Source of the DNA: Aeromonas veronii
Lineage (GTDB): Bacteria; Pseudomonadota; Gammaproteobacteria; Enterobacterales; Aeromonadaceae
Assembly (NCBI RefSeq): GCF_040215105.1
Contig: NZ_CP157875.1
Coordinates: forward strand, 3,277,501 to 3,341,500
Length of the DNA: 64,000 nucleotides
Direction of reading: 5' to 3'
Shown: one piece after another, positions 9,200 through 18,083 of the stretch
Layout of the letters: the number at the start of each line of letters is the position of its first letter
Numbering within the stretch: position 1 is the stretch's first letter
The notes under the pieces: model-generated
Told to the model about the DNA's origin: nothing
Seen by the model: the letters and a program-made list of their open reading frames with translations, nothing else
Database searches by the model: none
Program-made: the position numbers and the translations under genes

Positions 9200-9222
9200 G
9201 GCCCCCTGCGGGGGGCCTTCTT
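9200..9222 (+). terminator. Intercistronic hairpin after the binding-protein gene
   Basis: A GGCCCCC/GGGGGCC stem with a TGC loop is followed by TTCTT, 8 nt past the stop. A weak terminator or 3'-end stabiliser here would give more binding protein than permease, a common arrangement in ABC operons. Confidence 0.55.
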
Positions 9223-9308
9223 CCCCGCCCTCACTTCATCCCCCGGACCTCACGGGGTTGGGGTAGCTTTGCCCGGCGCGGGGCAGGCTTGCAGTAAAAG
9301 GTATCACC

Positions 9309-10292
9309 ATGGGATTTATACTCAGACGTTTCTCCTTCTATCTGGTCGCTTTTCTGGTGGCCGCCACCATCAACTTCCTGTTACCCAGAGCCATGCCAGG
9401 GGATCCCGTCTCCGTCATGTTCGCCCGGGCCGGTGCCATGATGGAGCCCGCCGCCCTGGAAGCCCTCAAAGCCACCTTCGGCTTCGTTGACGGTCCTATC
9501 GGCACCCAATTCCTCACCTATGTGAAGAGCGTCTTCACCTGGGATCTCGGCACTTCGGTGCGTTACTACCCGCAGCCGGTCGCCGACGTGCTCGGCCGCG
9601 CCATCGGCTGGACCCTGTTCCTGGTGGGCACCTCCACCATTCTGAGCTTCTCCATCGGCTCCATCGTCGGCATCTTCGCCGCCTGGTACCGGGGGGGGCG
9701 CATGGACAGCATCCTCTCCCCGCTCACCCTGGTGATGCAGGCCATCCCGCCGGTGGTGGTCTCCCTGCTCGCCCTCTTCCTGTTCGGGGTAAGCCTCAAC
9801 TGGCTTCCGATTGGCTACGCCTACAGCCCGGAGATCAAGGCCGATTTTGGCTGGGAACACATCAAGAGCATCATGCTGCACGCCATCATGCCGGTGGGTA
9901 CCCTGGCCATGGTGCAGGTGGGGGGCTTCCTCATCACCATGCGCAACAACATGATCAACCTGCTGGGTGAGGACTACATCACCATGGCCAAGGCCAAGGG
10001 GCTCTCCAGCAACCGGGTGATCTTCAACTACGGCGCCCGCAACGCCGTGCTGCCGAGCGTCACCGCCCTCTCCATGGCGCTGGGTTTCGTCATCGGCGGC
10101 TCCCTCATCACCGAAGTCATCTTCAACTACCCGGGCTTGGGCCTGACCCTGTATCAGGGCATTCTCGCCCGTGACTACCCGCTCATTCAGGGCCAACTGC
10201 TCATCATGACCATCACCATGCTCAGCTTCAATTTCCTGGCGGACGTGCTCTATGTCTTCCTGGATCCCCGTCTGCGTACAGGAGGCAAATAA
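9309..10292 (+). CDS. Chitin-oligosaccharide ABC transporter, permease 1 (DppB type)
   Basis: An inner-membrane permease of the DppB/OppB family with 327 residues. An N-terminal helix (residues about 9-28) is followed by a periplasmic segment and five further helices. The EAA-loop region is around the sequence beginning GEDYITMAKAKGLS, which contacts the ATPase. It pairs with the next gene to form the channel. The stop is two bases from the next start. Substrate is inferred from the operon. Confidence 0.9.
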   Translation: MGFILRRFSFYLVAFLVAATINFLLPRAMPGDPVSVMFARAGAMMEPAALEALKATFGFVDGPIGTQFLTYVKSVFTWDLGTSVRYYPQPVADVLGRAIGWTLFLVGTSTILSFSIGSIVGIFAAWYRGGRMDSILSPLTLVMQAIPPVVVSLLALFLFGVSLNWLPIGYAYSPEIKADFGWEHIKSIMLHAIMPVGTLAMVQVGGFLITMRNNMINLLGEDYITMAKAKGLSSNRVIFNYGARNAVLPSVTALSMALGFVIGGSLITEVIFNYPGLGLTLYQGILARDYPLIQGQLLIMTITMLSFNFLADVLYVFLDPRLRTGGK

Positions 10293-10293
10293 G

Positions 10294-11214
10294 ATGCGTA
10301 TGCCGACCATTCTCAAGATATTGCTGGGCAACAAGAAGGCGGCCTTCGGCCTCGCCATCGTCGTCACCTTCGTGCTGATGGCGCTGTTTGCCCCGCTCCT
10401 GACCAGCAACGAACCCACCAAGCGGGTCGCCCGCCCGCACCAGCCTCCCAGCGTGGAGCTGGTGATGGGCTCCAACCGCATGGGGCACGATCTCTGGTCC
10501 CAGTTCACCCACGGCGCCCGTATCTCCCTGCTGGTGGGCTTCGGGGCGGGCCTCCTGGTCTGCGCCCTCGCCATCACGGTAGGCATCACCGCCGGCTACT
10601 TCGGCGGTATCGTGGACGAGTGCCTCACCTTCCTGATGAACGTGGTGCTGGTGATCCCGAACCTCCCCTTATTACTGGTGCTCGCGAGCTTCATCGGGGA
10701 GGCGTCACCGACGGTGATTGCCCTCATCATAGGCTTTACCTCCTGGGCCTATGGCGCCCGGGTCATCCGCGCCCAGACCCTGGCCCTGCGGGAGAAGGAG
10801 TTCGTCATCGCCGCCGAGGTGCTGGGTGAACCGGCCTGGCGCATCATCCTGGTGGAGATACTGCCGAACCTCATCTCCATCATCGGGGTGAGCTTCATCG
10901 GCTCCATCATCTACGCCATCGTCACCGAGGCGACCCTGGAGTTCCTGGGTCTTGGCGACCCGACCGTGGTGAGCTGGGGCATCATGCTCTACAACGCCCA
11001 GACCTCGAGCGCCATCCTGGTGGGCGCCTGGTGGGAGATCCTGGCCCCCTGCTTCGCCATCGCGACCCTGGGCGCCGGCCTCGCCATGCTCAACTTCGCC
11101 ATCGACGAGATAGCCAACCCCCAGCTGCGTTCCCACAAGGGTCTGAATCGCTGGAAGAAACTCGCCGCCCCCGCCCCAGTCACCGCTATGGCCGCACAGG
11201 AGAAGACAGCATGA
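10294..11214 (+). CDS. Chitin-oligosaccharide ABC transporter, permease 2 (DppC type)
   Basis: This is the second permease of the heterodimeric channel, with 306 residues. The start is ATG 10294, one base after the previous stop, with GGAGG at 10281-10285 as ribosome-binding site. A DppC-type N-terminal helix is followed by a periplasmic loop and the transmembrane domain with the EAA-like loop around REKEFVIAAEVLG. The last four bases overlap the following ATPase start (ATGA), indicating translational coupling. Confidence 0.9.
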   Translation: MRMPTILKILLGNKKAAFGLAIVVTFVLMALFAPLLTSNEPTKRVARPHQPPSVELVMGSNRMGHDLWSQFTHGARISLLVGFGAGLLVCALAITVGITAGYFGGIVDECLTFLMNVVLVIPNLPLLLVLASFIGEASPTVIALIIGFTSWAYGARVIRAQTLALREKEFVIAAEVLGEPAWRIILVEILPNLISIIGVSFIGSIIYAIVTEATLEFLGLGDPTVVSWGIMLYNAQTSSAILVGAWWEILAPCFAIATLGAGLAMLNFAIDEIANPQLRSHKGLNRWKKLAAPAPVTAMAAQEKTA

Positions 11215-12233
11215 CCTCGCAACAACCCCTGCTGTCGGTGCGCCAGCTCTGCGTCGACTACATCACCGAGAACGGCGACGTGCGCGCCGTCAACTCGGTC
11301 AGCTTTGACATCATGCCGGGAGAGGTATTCGGCCTCGCCGGTGAATCCGGTTGCGGCAAATCCACGGTCGCCTTCTCGGTGGCCAGGCTGCACAAGCCGC
11401 CCGCCTACATCAGCGGCGGCGAGATCCTCTTCAAGGGGGAGAACATTCTCCACTTTGACGACGAGCGGCTGCGCAGCTACCGCTGGCGCCAGGCGAGCGT
11501 GGTGTTCCAGTCCGCCATGAACGCGCTCAACCCCGTGCTGCGCATGGAAGAGCAGTTCTGTGACGTGCTGCTGGCCCACAACCCCGGCCTGACCCGCTAT
11601 GAGGCGATCAAGCGCGCCAAGGAGCTGCTGGAGATCGTCGACATCCACCCGAGTCGGCTCAAGGACTACCCGCACCAGTTCTCCGGCGGCATGCGCCAGC
11701 GGCTGGTGATCGCCATCGCCATGGCGCTGAACCCCGAGCTGCTGATCATGGATGAACCCACCACGGCGCTGGACGTGGTGGTGCAGCGGGAGATCCTGCA
11801 GAAGGTCTATGCGCTCAAGGAGAAATTCAACTTCTCCATCCTGTTCATCACCCATGACCTCTCCCTCATGGTCGAGTTCTGCGATCGCATCGGCATCATG
11901 TACGCCGGCGAGCTCATCGAGATTGCCCCCTCCAAGGCGATCCTGACCGCGCCGCTGCACCCCTATACCAAGGGGCTCGGCAACTCCTTCCCGCCCCTGC
12001 ACGGCCCGAAAACCGTGCTGGAGGGGATCCCCGGCACCCCGCTCAATCTGCTGGAGGTGCCGGTCGGCTGCCGCTTCCAGGCCCGCTGCAGCCGGGTACA
12101 TGATCGCTGCCGTCAGGAATACACCAAGCTGGCCGAGATCCGGCCGGGACAACAGACCGCCTGCCACCTCTACGGCGTGGCGGAGCAACAACCGGATCTT
12201 CCGATCTACCTGGACAAGGCCGCTGGCTGTTAA
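11211..12233 (+). CDS. Chitin-oligosaccharide ABC transporter, ATPase 1 (DppD type)
   Basis: This cytoplasmic ATPase has 340 residues from ATG 11211, which lies in the ATGA overlap with the permease and follows AGGAGAAG. Walker A is GESGCGKST, the signature is FSGGMRQR and Walker B is [12 protein letters not shown]. The C-terminal oligopeptide-transporter extension has the Cys-containing segment GCRFQARC. It works as a heterodimer with the next gene. Confidence 0.93.
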   Translation: MTSQQPLLSVRQLCVDYITENGDVRAVNSVSFDIMPGEVFGLAGESGCGKSTVAFSVARLHKPPAYISGGEILFKGENILHFDDERLRSYRWRQASVVFQSAMNALNPVLRMEEQFCDVLLAHNPGLTRYEAIKRAKELLEIVDIHPSRLKDYPHQFSGGMRQRLVIAIAMALNPELLIMDEPTTALDVVVQREILQKVYALKEKFNFSILFITHDLSLMVEFCDRIGIMYAGELIEIAPSKAILTAPLHPYTKGLGNSFPPLHGPKTVLEGIPGTPLNLLEVPVGCRFQARCSRVHDRCRQEYTKLAEIRPGQQTACHLYGVAEQQPDLPIYLDKAAGC

Positions 12234-12244
12234 GGATGTCTGTC

Positions 12245-13237
12245 ATGCAAATCGCCAAAACCGACGCCCCCATCATCGAAGTCCAGCACCTCTACAAGGA
12301 CTTCCCCGTCAACTCCAACGCCATCAAGAGTGGCAAGATGCGGGCCCTGTCCGACATCACCTTCAACCTGCACCGGGGCCGCGCCCTGGCGGTGGTGGGT
12401 GAATCCGGCTCCGGCAAGAGCACCATCGCCAAGATCATCGCCAAGATGTACAAGCTCTCCAGCGGCCGCATCCTCTACCGCGGCCGGGATCTGGAGGAGT
12501 TCGACAAGGGCACCGCCCTGCTCGACTACCGCCAGAGCGTGCAGATGGTATGGCAAGACCCGTTCGGTTCGCTGAACCCGACCCACACCATCTACCACCA
12601 CATCGCCCGCCCCCTGCTGCTGCACAGCAAGGTGCTCGACAAGAAAGATCTGCCGGACATGGTCTACGCCCTGCTGGAGAAGGTGGGACTGACCCCGGCC
12701 AAGGCCACCGCCGCCAAGTATCCGCACCAGCTCTCCGGCGGCCAGCGCCAGCGGGTCAACATCGCCCGCAACCTTGCGGTGGAGGCGGAAGTGGTGCTGG
12801 CGGACGAGCCCACCTCCATGCTCGACGTCTCCATTCGCATCGGCATCCTCAACCTGATGGAGCAGATGAAGAACGAACTCGGCGTCTCCATGCTCTACAT
12901 CACCCACGACATCGCCACCGCCCGCTATGTGGCCGAAGATCTCGCGGTGATGTACGTGGGCCACATGGTGGAGTGGGGCGAGGTGGACGAGATCCTGCAC
13001 CACCCCCAGCACCCCTATACCCAGCTGCTCATCTCGGCGGTGCCGGATCCGGAGAAGAGCATCCACACCGAGCTGGAGGGGGGCCGCAAGGGAGAGATCC
13101 CGCTCTGGACCCCGCACTCTCGCGGTTGCCCCTTCGCCGGTCGTTGCCATCAGGCCATGGCCCGCTGCAAGGAGAGCCTGCCGCCGGTGACCAAGCTCGC
13201 CGACAACCACTTCGTGCGCTGCTACCTGTACGACTGA
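12245..13237 (+). CDS. Chitin-oligosaccharide ABC transporter, ATPase 2 (DppF type)
   Basis: This is the second ATPase of the transporter. Walker A is GESGSGKST, the signature LSGGQRQR, Walker B VVLADEPTSMLD, and the C-terminal extension carries GCPFAGRC. Two in-frame starts are possible. AAGG at 12232-12235 is correctly spaced (nine bases) from ATG 12245 but abuts ATG 12236, so I chose 12245 (330 residues). The gene begins 11 nt after the ATPase 1 stop. A pair of GC-rich hairpins separates it from the glycosidase genes. Confidence 0.92.
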   Translation: MQIAKTDAPIIEVQHLYKDFPVNSNAIKSGKMRALSDITFNLHRGRALAVVGESGSGKSTIAKIIAKMYKLSSGRILYRGRDLEEFDKGTALLDYRQSVQMVWQDPFGSLNPTHTIYHHIARPLLLHSKVLDKKDLPDMVYALLEKVGLTPAKATAAKYPHQLSGGQRQRVNIARNLAVEAEVVLADEPTSMLDVSIRIGILNLMEQMKNELGVSMLYITHDIATARYVAEDLAVMYVGHMVEWGEVDEILHHPQHPYTQLLISAVPDPEKSIHTELEGGRKGEIPLWTPHSRGCPFAGRCHQAMARCKESLPPVTKLADNHFVRCYLYD

Positions 13238-13256
13238 GCCAGCCTCTCGCTTCACT

Positions 13257-13300
13257 GCGGGCCTGCGGGCCCGCCAACCGCCTCGCCTGCTGCGGCAGGC
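13257..13300 (+). repeat. Two adjacent intercistronic stem-loops
   Basis: Stem GCGGGC/GCCCGC (13257-13274) and stem GCCTGC/GCAGGC (13285-13300) lie between ATPase 2 and the GH9 gene. Neither has a T-run, so they look like mRNA-processing or stabilising elements rather than terminators. Confidence 0.5.
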
Positions 13301-13318
13301 CAGGGGAGTCACTCTTCG

Positions 13319-15052
13319 ATGGAACTCTTGATCAATCAGGTGGGTTACGACTGCGATGGCCACAAGGTGGCCCTGCTGCAAGGCGCCTTTGAACAGCCCC
13401 TCAGCGGCCGGGTGCGGCTGCTGCGTCTGGACGATGGCCAGATCCTGTTCGACACCGAGTTGCAGGCCGCCGGTAAGGTTCCTGGCTGGCAGGGTCGCCA
13501 CTTCTGGCGCGCCGACTTCAGCGCCTTTAAAGAGCCCGGCCACTATCGGCTGGAAGCCGTCACCCAGCGCGAGGGAGAGGCGACCCCCTCCGTCACCCGC
13601 TCCCCCCGCTTTGCCATCGGCCCTGGCTTGCTGAGTCGCACCTGCCTGTCCGATGTCATTCACTATTTCAAGGGGCAGCGCGCGAGCGGTGCCTTCGATC
13701 AGGCCGATCGCCAGGCCCGCCAGTTTGGCACCGAGCAGCGCCGGGATGTGCGCGGTGGCTGGTTCGATGCCAGCGGCGACATGAGCAAGTACTTGAGCCA
13801 CCTCTCGTACGCCAACTACCTCAACCCCCAGCAGACCCCCCTGGTGGTCTGGGCCCTGCTCAAGTGCCGGGATCTGCTCGGCACACGCACCGATATCGAC
13901 GGCCTGAACCTGTGCAAACGGCTCGCCGACGAGGCCCTGCACGGGGCAGACTTCCTCTGCCGGATGCAGGACGAGAGTGGCTTCTTCTACATGACCCTGT
14001 TCGACAAGTGGAGCAAGGATCCCGAGCAGCGGGAGCTGTGCGCCTACGCCACCCAGCAGGGGCTAAAGTCCGCCGACTGGCAGGCGGGATTCCGGCAAGG
14101 GGGGGGCATGACCATCGCCGCCCTGGCCCGTGCCGCGCGGGAGTCCGCGGTCGGTGATTTTGATGCCAGCCACTACGCCGAGGCCGCCCGCCGCGGCTAT
14201 CTGCACCTGCGTGAGCACAACCTCGCCTATCTGGACGACTGTCGCGAAAACATCATCGACGACTACTGCGCCCTGCTCGCCGCCGTGGAGCTGACCCGCA
14301 CCCTGGGCCAGGAGTGGCTCGGCGAAGCCAGAGACAGGGCTGCCCGGCTCTGTGCCCGTCAGCATCCCCATCCGGAGCTCGGCCATTACTGGGCCGCCGA
14401 TGACGACGGGGCGCGCCCCTACTATCACGCCGCCGAGGCGGGCCTGCCGGTGCTGGCCCTGCTGGAATACCTGGCCCTGGAGCCGGATCCCGCGCGCAAA
14501 CTCAAGGTGCAGGCCGTGGTGCAACAGGCGCTGGCGGCCGAGCTGGCGCTGGCCGCCCAGGCGGGCAACCCCTTCGCCCTCGCCCGTCAGTATGTGAAAG
14601 GAGTGGGCGAGGAGCCCCGCATTAGCTTCTTCATGCCCCACCACAACGAATCCGGTTACTGGTGGCAGGGAGAAAACGCCAGACTGGCCTCCCTCGCCGC
14701 CATGACATTTTCCGCTGCATCTGTGCTGCCACAGCAGCGCAAACCACTACAGGCCTTCGGCCAGCGCCAGCTCGACTGGATCCTGGGGCAAAACCCCTTC
14801 AACGCCTGCATGCTGGCGGGGCACGGCATCAACAACCCGAGCTACACCGCCGGCTACCCCAATGCGCCGGGCGGGATCTGCAACGGCATCACCGCCGGTT
14901 TCGATGACGAGGCAGACATCGCCTTCATCCCGGATGCCTACAAGGAGCGGCTGGATCAGAACTGGCGCTGGGGGGAGCAGTGGATCCCCCACGCAGCCTG
15001 GTTCGCCCTGGCCATCAGCTGGCAGAGCACCCTCGGAGGTTCCCATGATTGA
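13319..15052 (+). CDS. GH9 glycosidase (chito-oligosaccharide/glucosaminidase type)
   Basis: The 577-residue cytoplasmic enzyme (no signal peptide) has an N-terminal Ig-like CelD_N domain (residues about 1-95) followed by a GH9 (alpha/alpha)6 barrel. The GH9 motif GGWFDASGDMSKY is near residue 143. The late active-site region NPFNACMLAGHGINNPSYTAG contains the conserved His. In Vibrio the homologous gene of the chitin operon is annotated as an endoglucanase-like enzyme acting on glucosamine/GlcNAc oligomers. Intracellular cleavage of imported chitin oligomers is inferred. Its final 38 codons are duplicated immediately downstream (see 15057-15173). Confidence 0.88.
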   Translation: MELLINQVGYDCDGHKVALLQGAFEQPLSGRVRLLRLDDGQILFDTELQAAGKVPGWQGRHFWRADFSAFKEPGHYRLEAVTQREGEATPSVTRSPRFAIGPGLLSRTCLSDVIHYFKGQRASGAFDQADRQARQFGTEQRRDVRGGWFDASGDMSKYLSHLSYANYLNPQQTPLVVWALLKCRDLLGTRTDIDGLNLCKRLADEALHGADFLCRMQDESGFFYMTLFDKWSKDPEQRELCAYATQQGLKSADWQAGFRQGGGMTIAALARAARESAVGDFDASHYAEAARRGYLHLREHNLAYLDDCRENIIDDYCALLAAVELTRTLGQEWLGEARDRAARLCARQHPHPELGHYWAADDDGARPYYHAAEAGLPVLALLEYLALEPDPARKLKVQAVVQQALAAELALAAQAGNPFALARQYVKGVGEEPRISFFMPHHNESGYWWQGENARLASLAAMTFSAASVLPQQRKPLQAFGQRQLDWILGQNPFNACMLAGHGINNPSYTAGYPNAPGGICNGITAGFDDEADIAFIPDAYKERLDQNWRWGEQWIPHAAWFALAISWQSTLGGSHD

Positions 15053-15173
15053 GACGTACAAGGATCGGCTCGATCAAAACTGGCGCTGGGGGAGCCGTGG
15101 ATCCTCCATGCAGTCCGCCTGGTTCGCCCTGGCTATCAGCTGGCAGAGCACCCTCGGAGGCTCCCATGACTGA
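14939..15173 (+). repeat. Tandem duplication of the GH9 3' end plus kinase start site
   Basis: The segment 14939-15052 is repeated at 15057-15173. By eye there are about nine substitutions plus a 1-nt deletion and a 4-nt insertion in the second copy, roughly 92 percent identity. Each copy ends in the same overlapping module: GGAGG, six bases, then ATG overlapping the upstream TGA. Confidence 0.9.
15045..15173 (+). pseudogene. 42-codon duplicated GH9 tail ORF
   Basis: This short reading frame starts at ATG 15045, inside the last codons of the GH9 gene, and ends at 15173. It recodes the GH9 C-terminus (RLDQNWRWG ... FALAISWQSTLGGSHD) with a locally frameshifted middle that is restored by compensating indels of -1 and +4. 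It overlaps the GH9 gene by 8 nt and the kinase start by 8 nt, so it could act as a translational relay between them. Any function for the peptide is speculative; it looks like a duplication remnant. Confidence 0.6.
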
Positions 15174-16038
15174 ATACTGGGTCGGCGTGGATGGCGGCGG
15201 CACCCATACCCGGGCCCGCATCCGCGACAGGGCGGGGAAGCTGCTGGGTGAAGGGCGGGCCGCGGGCTCCAATCTGGAGCTCGGCATTCCCTTGGCCCAT
15301 CGCCACGTATTGACCGCCATCGATCTGGCCCGCACCGAGGCGGGTCTTGGCAAGGGGGCGGAACCGCTGATGAGCGTCGGGCTGGCGCTCGCCTCCGCCG
15401 AGCTGGCGGATTGCTACCACGCCCTCCTGGCCATGCCCTTCCCTTATGCCAGTGTGCGGCTCACCTCCGATGCCTTCGGGGCCTGCCTCGGCGCCTTCGG
15501 TGGCCGGGAAGGGGCCATCCTCATCGCCGGCACCGGCTCCGCCGGGCTCATCTACCGGGAGGGGCGACTGCGCACCTGCTCGGGGCGGGGCTTCCCCATC
15601 TCGGATCTCGGCAGCGGTGCCTGGCTCGGGCTGCGCGCCCTGCAACAGGCCCTGCTCTGCCATGACGGCATCCTGCCCCCCAGCCTGCTCGCCGAGCGTT
15701 TGTTGGCTCACTTCAAGCAGGATCAGGCCGAGGTGGTGCGCTGGGCGAGTCGCGCCATCCCGGCGGACTATGGCCGCTTCACGCCCTGGGTATTCGATGC
15801 CGCCAGCGACGGCGATGCCCTCGCCTGTCAGCTGCTGGATGAAACCTGCGCCCAGTTGCAGAGCCTGCTCGAGGGCATGCAGCAGCTCGGGGCCCACCGG
15901 ATTGCCCTGCTCGGCGGCGTCGGCACGCGTCTGGCCCCCCGTCTTGCCCATCTCAACCTGGTTCCCCCCATGGCCGATGCCCTTGAGGGTGCCATCTTGT
16001 TCGCTCAATCAGAGGAATACCCATGTCTGCACCCCTGA
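15166..16038 (+). CDS. N-acetylglucosamine kinase (BadF/BcrA ATPase family)
   Basis: The cytoplasmic sugar kinase phosphorylates GlcNAc released from imported oligomers. The 290-residue protein shows the phosphate-1 motif VDGGGTHTRARI at the N-terminus and the phosphate-2 segment ILIAGTGSAGLI near residue 120. The adenosine-motif segment ALLGGVGTRL is near the C-terminus. The start is ATG 15166; an apparent in-frame extension to 15049 merely reads the duplicated GH9 tail in another frame. It overlaps the hexosaminidase gene by 16 nt. GlcNAc specificity is inferred from its place between GH9 and GH20 genes, the same order as in Vibrio. Confidence 0.88.
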   Translation: MTEYWVGVDGGGTHTRARIRDRAGKLLGEGRAAGSNLELGIPLAHRHVLTAIDLARTEAGLGKGAEPLMSVGLALASAELADCYHALLAMPFPYASVRLTSDAFGACLGAFGGREGAILIAGTGSAGLIYREGRLRTCSGRGFPISDLGSGAWLGLRALQQALLCHDGILPPSLLAERLLAHFKQDQAEVVRWASRAIPADYGRFTPWVFDAASDGDALACQLLDETCAQLQSLLEGMQQLGAHRIALLGGVGTRLAPRLAHLNLVPPMADALEGAILFAQSEEYPCLHP

Positions 16039-17888
16039 TCCATACCCAAGTTGACCGACGTGACGGTGATGATGTCTGGTTCCATTTCACCCTGAGCCAG
16101 TTGCCGGACAGCCCCTGGAAGCTGCACTTCTGCCTGCCGCGGCAGATCGACGCCAGCTCCGTCGAAGGGGGCACCCTGGAGCGCCAGAGCGGCAGCTACA
16201 AGGTGCTTGTCCCCCAGGATGGCGGCAGCGAACTGCGTTTTTGCTGTCGCAGCACCCCCATAAAACGTAATTCCGATCTGCCACAGGGCTTCTTCCTGAG
16301 CCTCGGCGACACGGGATCCGGCCCCCAGCTGCTGCCGGTGACCCTGGCAAGCCAGGCCCTCGGCCTGCCGCCCCTGCCTGCCGCCACCCCCGAGCTGCCC
16401 GAGGTGGAAGCCGCCAACGGCATCGTGCCCCAACCCGCCCACCTGCGGCTGCCCGAGGGCAACTTCCGGCTGGCGGAGCGGGCCCATGTCAGCGGCCCCC
16501 CGCCCCTTGGCCCCCTGCTTGCCCATTTCAACGAGCTGACCGGGCTGGCCCTCAGTCAGGATCACGATGCCGAGATCCACCTCGTCGAGGCCCCCCTCGC
16601 CCCGGAGGCCTACCAGCTCTCCATCAGCCCCCGTGAAGTGGTGATCCAGGCGGCGGGAGAAGCGGGCTGGCGCCACGGACTGGTCAGTCTTGCCCAGTGG
16701 GCGCTGCAGCACGGAGAGAGCCTGCCCTGCCTCGAGCTTCGCGATGAGCCCCGCTTCGGTTTTCGCGGCATCTTCCTCGACTGCTCACGTCACTTCCACT
16801 CCATTGCCACCATCAAGCGGCTGCTCAAGCAGATGAGCCTCTTCAAGTTCAACCGCTTCCACTGGCACCTGACCGATGACGAGGGCTGGCGCCTCGAGAT
16901 CAAGGCCTTCCCGCAACTGACCGAAGTGGCGGCCTGGCGTGGTCACGGCCTGGCGGTGGATCCCCAGTTGAGCGGCGGGCCGGATCCTTACGGCGGTTAC
17001 TACACCCAGAGTGAGGTGCGCGAACTGGTGGCCTATGCCGCCGGGCTTGGCATCACCATCATCCCGGAGATAGACATTCCCGGTCACTGTCACGCCGCCA
17101 TCAAGGCCCTGCCCGCGCTGCTGCGGGAAGAGGCGGACAGCTCCCGCTACCTGTCGGTGCAGTTCTTCGATGACAACGTGCTCAACCCCGCCCTGCCCGG
17201 TACCTACGAGTTCCTCGACAAGGTGATGGAAGAGGTCTGTGCTCTCTTCCCCGGGGAGCAGATCCACATGGGGGGGGACGAGGTGCCCCACGGCGTCTGG
17301 ACCGACAGCCCGGCCTGTCGGCAGCTGATGCAGCAAGAGGGGTATCAGGATTGTCGTGAACTGCAGGGCCATGTGCTGCGCCACTGCCAGCAGTACCTGG
17401 CCGCCAGGGGCAAGAAGATGCTGGGGTGGGAGGAGATATTGCACGGGGACAAGGTGAGCCGGGATGCCACCGTCTTCGCCTGGACCAGCTTCCAGGCGGG
17501 GCTGGATGCCGCCAGCCAGGGCTACCCCGTGGTGATGGCCCCCGCCCAGCAACTCTATCTGGATCAGGCCTATAACCATGATTATCAGGAGCCAGGCCTC
17601 TACTGGGCCGGCCCCGTCAGCCTGGAGCAGGTCTACGCCTGCGACCCGGCCCCCATCGATTTCCATGCCAACGATAACATCCTGGGGGTGCTGAGCCCCT
17701 TATGGTCCGAGCAGATCATCTCGCGGGATCGGCTCGACTATATGTTGTTCCCACGCCTGCTGGCCACGGCCGAGGTGGCCTGGAGTGCCCCTGCCCACAA
17801 GTCATGGGAGCACTTCGTCGCCCGTCTGCCTGGCCAGTTGCAAATTCTTAGTCAGTTGCAGGTGCGTTACCGGGTGCCACAGAGGTAG
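16023..17888 (+). CDS. Beta-N-acetylhexosaminidase, GH20
   Basis: The enzyme removes non-reducing GlcNAc from chito-oligomers. The 621-residue protein lacks a signal peptide, so it acts in the cytoplasm. An N-terminal beta domain and a GH20b domain precede the catalytic barrel, which starts near RFGFRGIFLDCSRHF. FHWHLTDDEGWRLEIK follows, and the catalytic Asp-Glu pair is in HMGGDEVPHGVW. It starts inside the kinase gene, 16 nt before the kinase stop, and is the last gene before a strong terminator. The chitobiose phosphorylase and phosphoglucomutase genes that follow in Vibrio are not here. Confidence 0.94.
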   Translation: MSAPLIHTQVDRRDGDDVWFHFTLSQLPDSPWKLHFCLPRQIDASSVEGGTLERQSGSYKVLVPQDGGSELRFCCRSTPIKRNSDLPQGFFLSLGDTGSGPQLLPVTLASQALGLPPLPAATPELPEVEAANGIVPQPAHLRLPEGNFRLAERAHVSGPPPLGPLLAHFNELTGLALSQDHDAEIHLVEAPLAPEAYQLSISPREVVIQAAGEAGWRHGLVSLAQWALQHGESLPCLELRDEPRFGFRGIFLDCSRHFHSIATIKRLLKQMSLFKFNRFHWHLTDDEGWRLEIKAFPQLTEVAAWRGHGLAVDPQLSGGPDPYGGYYTQSEVRELVAYAAGLGITIIPEIDIPGHCHAAIKALPALLREEADSSRYLSVQFFDDNVLNPALPGTYEFLDKVMEEVCALFPGEQIHMGGDEVPHGVWTDSPACRQLMQQEGYQDCRELQGHVLRHCQQYLAARGKKMLGWEEILHGDKVSRDATVFAWTSFQAGLDAASQGYPVVMAPAQQLYLDQAYNHDYQEPGLYWAGPVSLEQVYACDPAPIDFHANDNILGVLSPLWSEQIISRDRLDYMLFPRLLATAEVAWSAPAHKSWEHFVARLPGQLQILSQLQVRYRVPQR

Positions 17889-17905
17889 TGTTATCTTTCT
17901 CTTTT

Positions 17906-17932
17906 CGGCGACCTTTTGGTCGCCGTTTTTTT
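17906..17932 (+). terminator. Terminator of the chitin-oligosaccharide operon
   Basis: CGGCGACC/GGTCGCCG stem, TTTT loop and seven T residues, 18 nt after the GH20 stop. Confidence 0.95.
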
Positions 17933-18083
17933 ACCTGGCTAACAAAATTACAACTAAGCCCTACTTTTTATCCTCCTTTATAGGCAGAATAAGCCCCCGA
18001 TGAAGCCTGGCGACGACGCCTGTTTCGCAGCCAAACGTCCGGCCTACTGATAATAACTAAGCACAAAAATCGGAGTTTATTGC

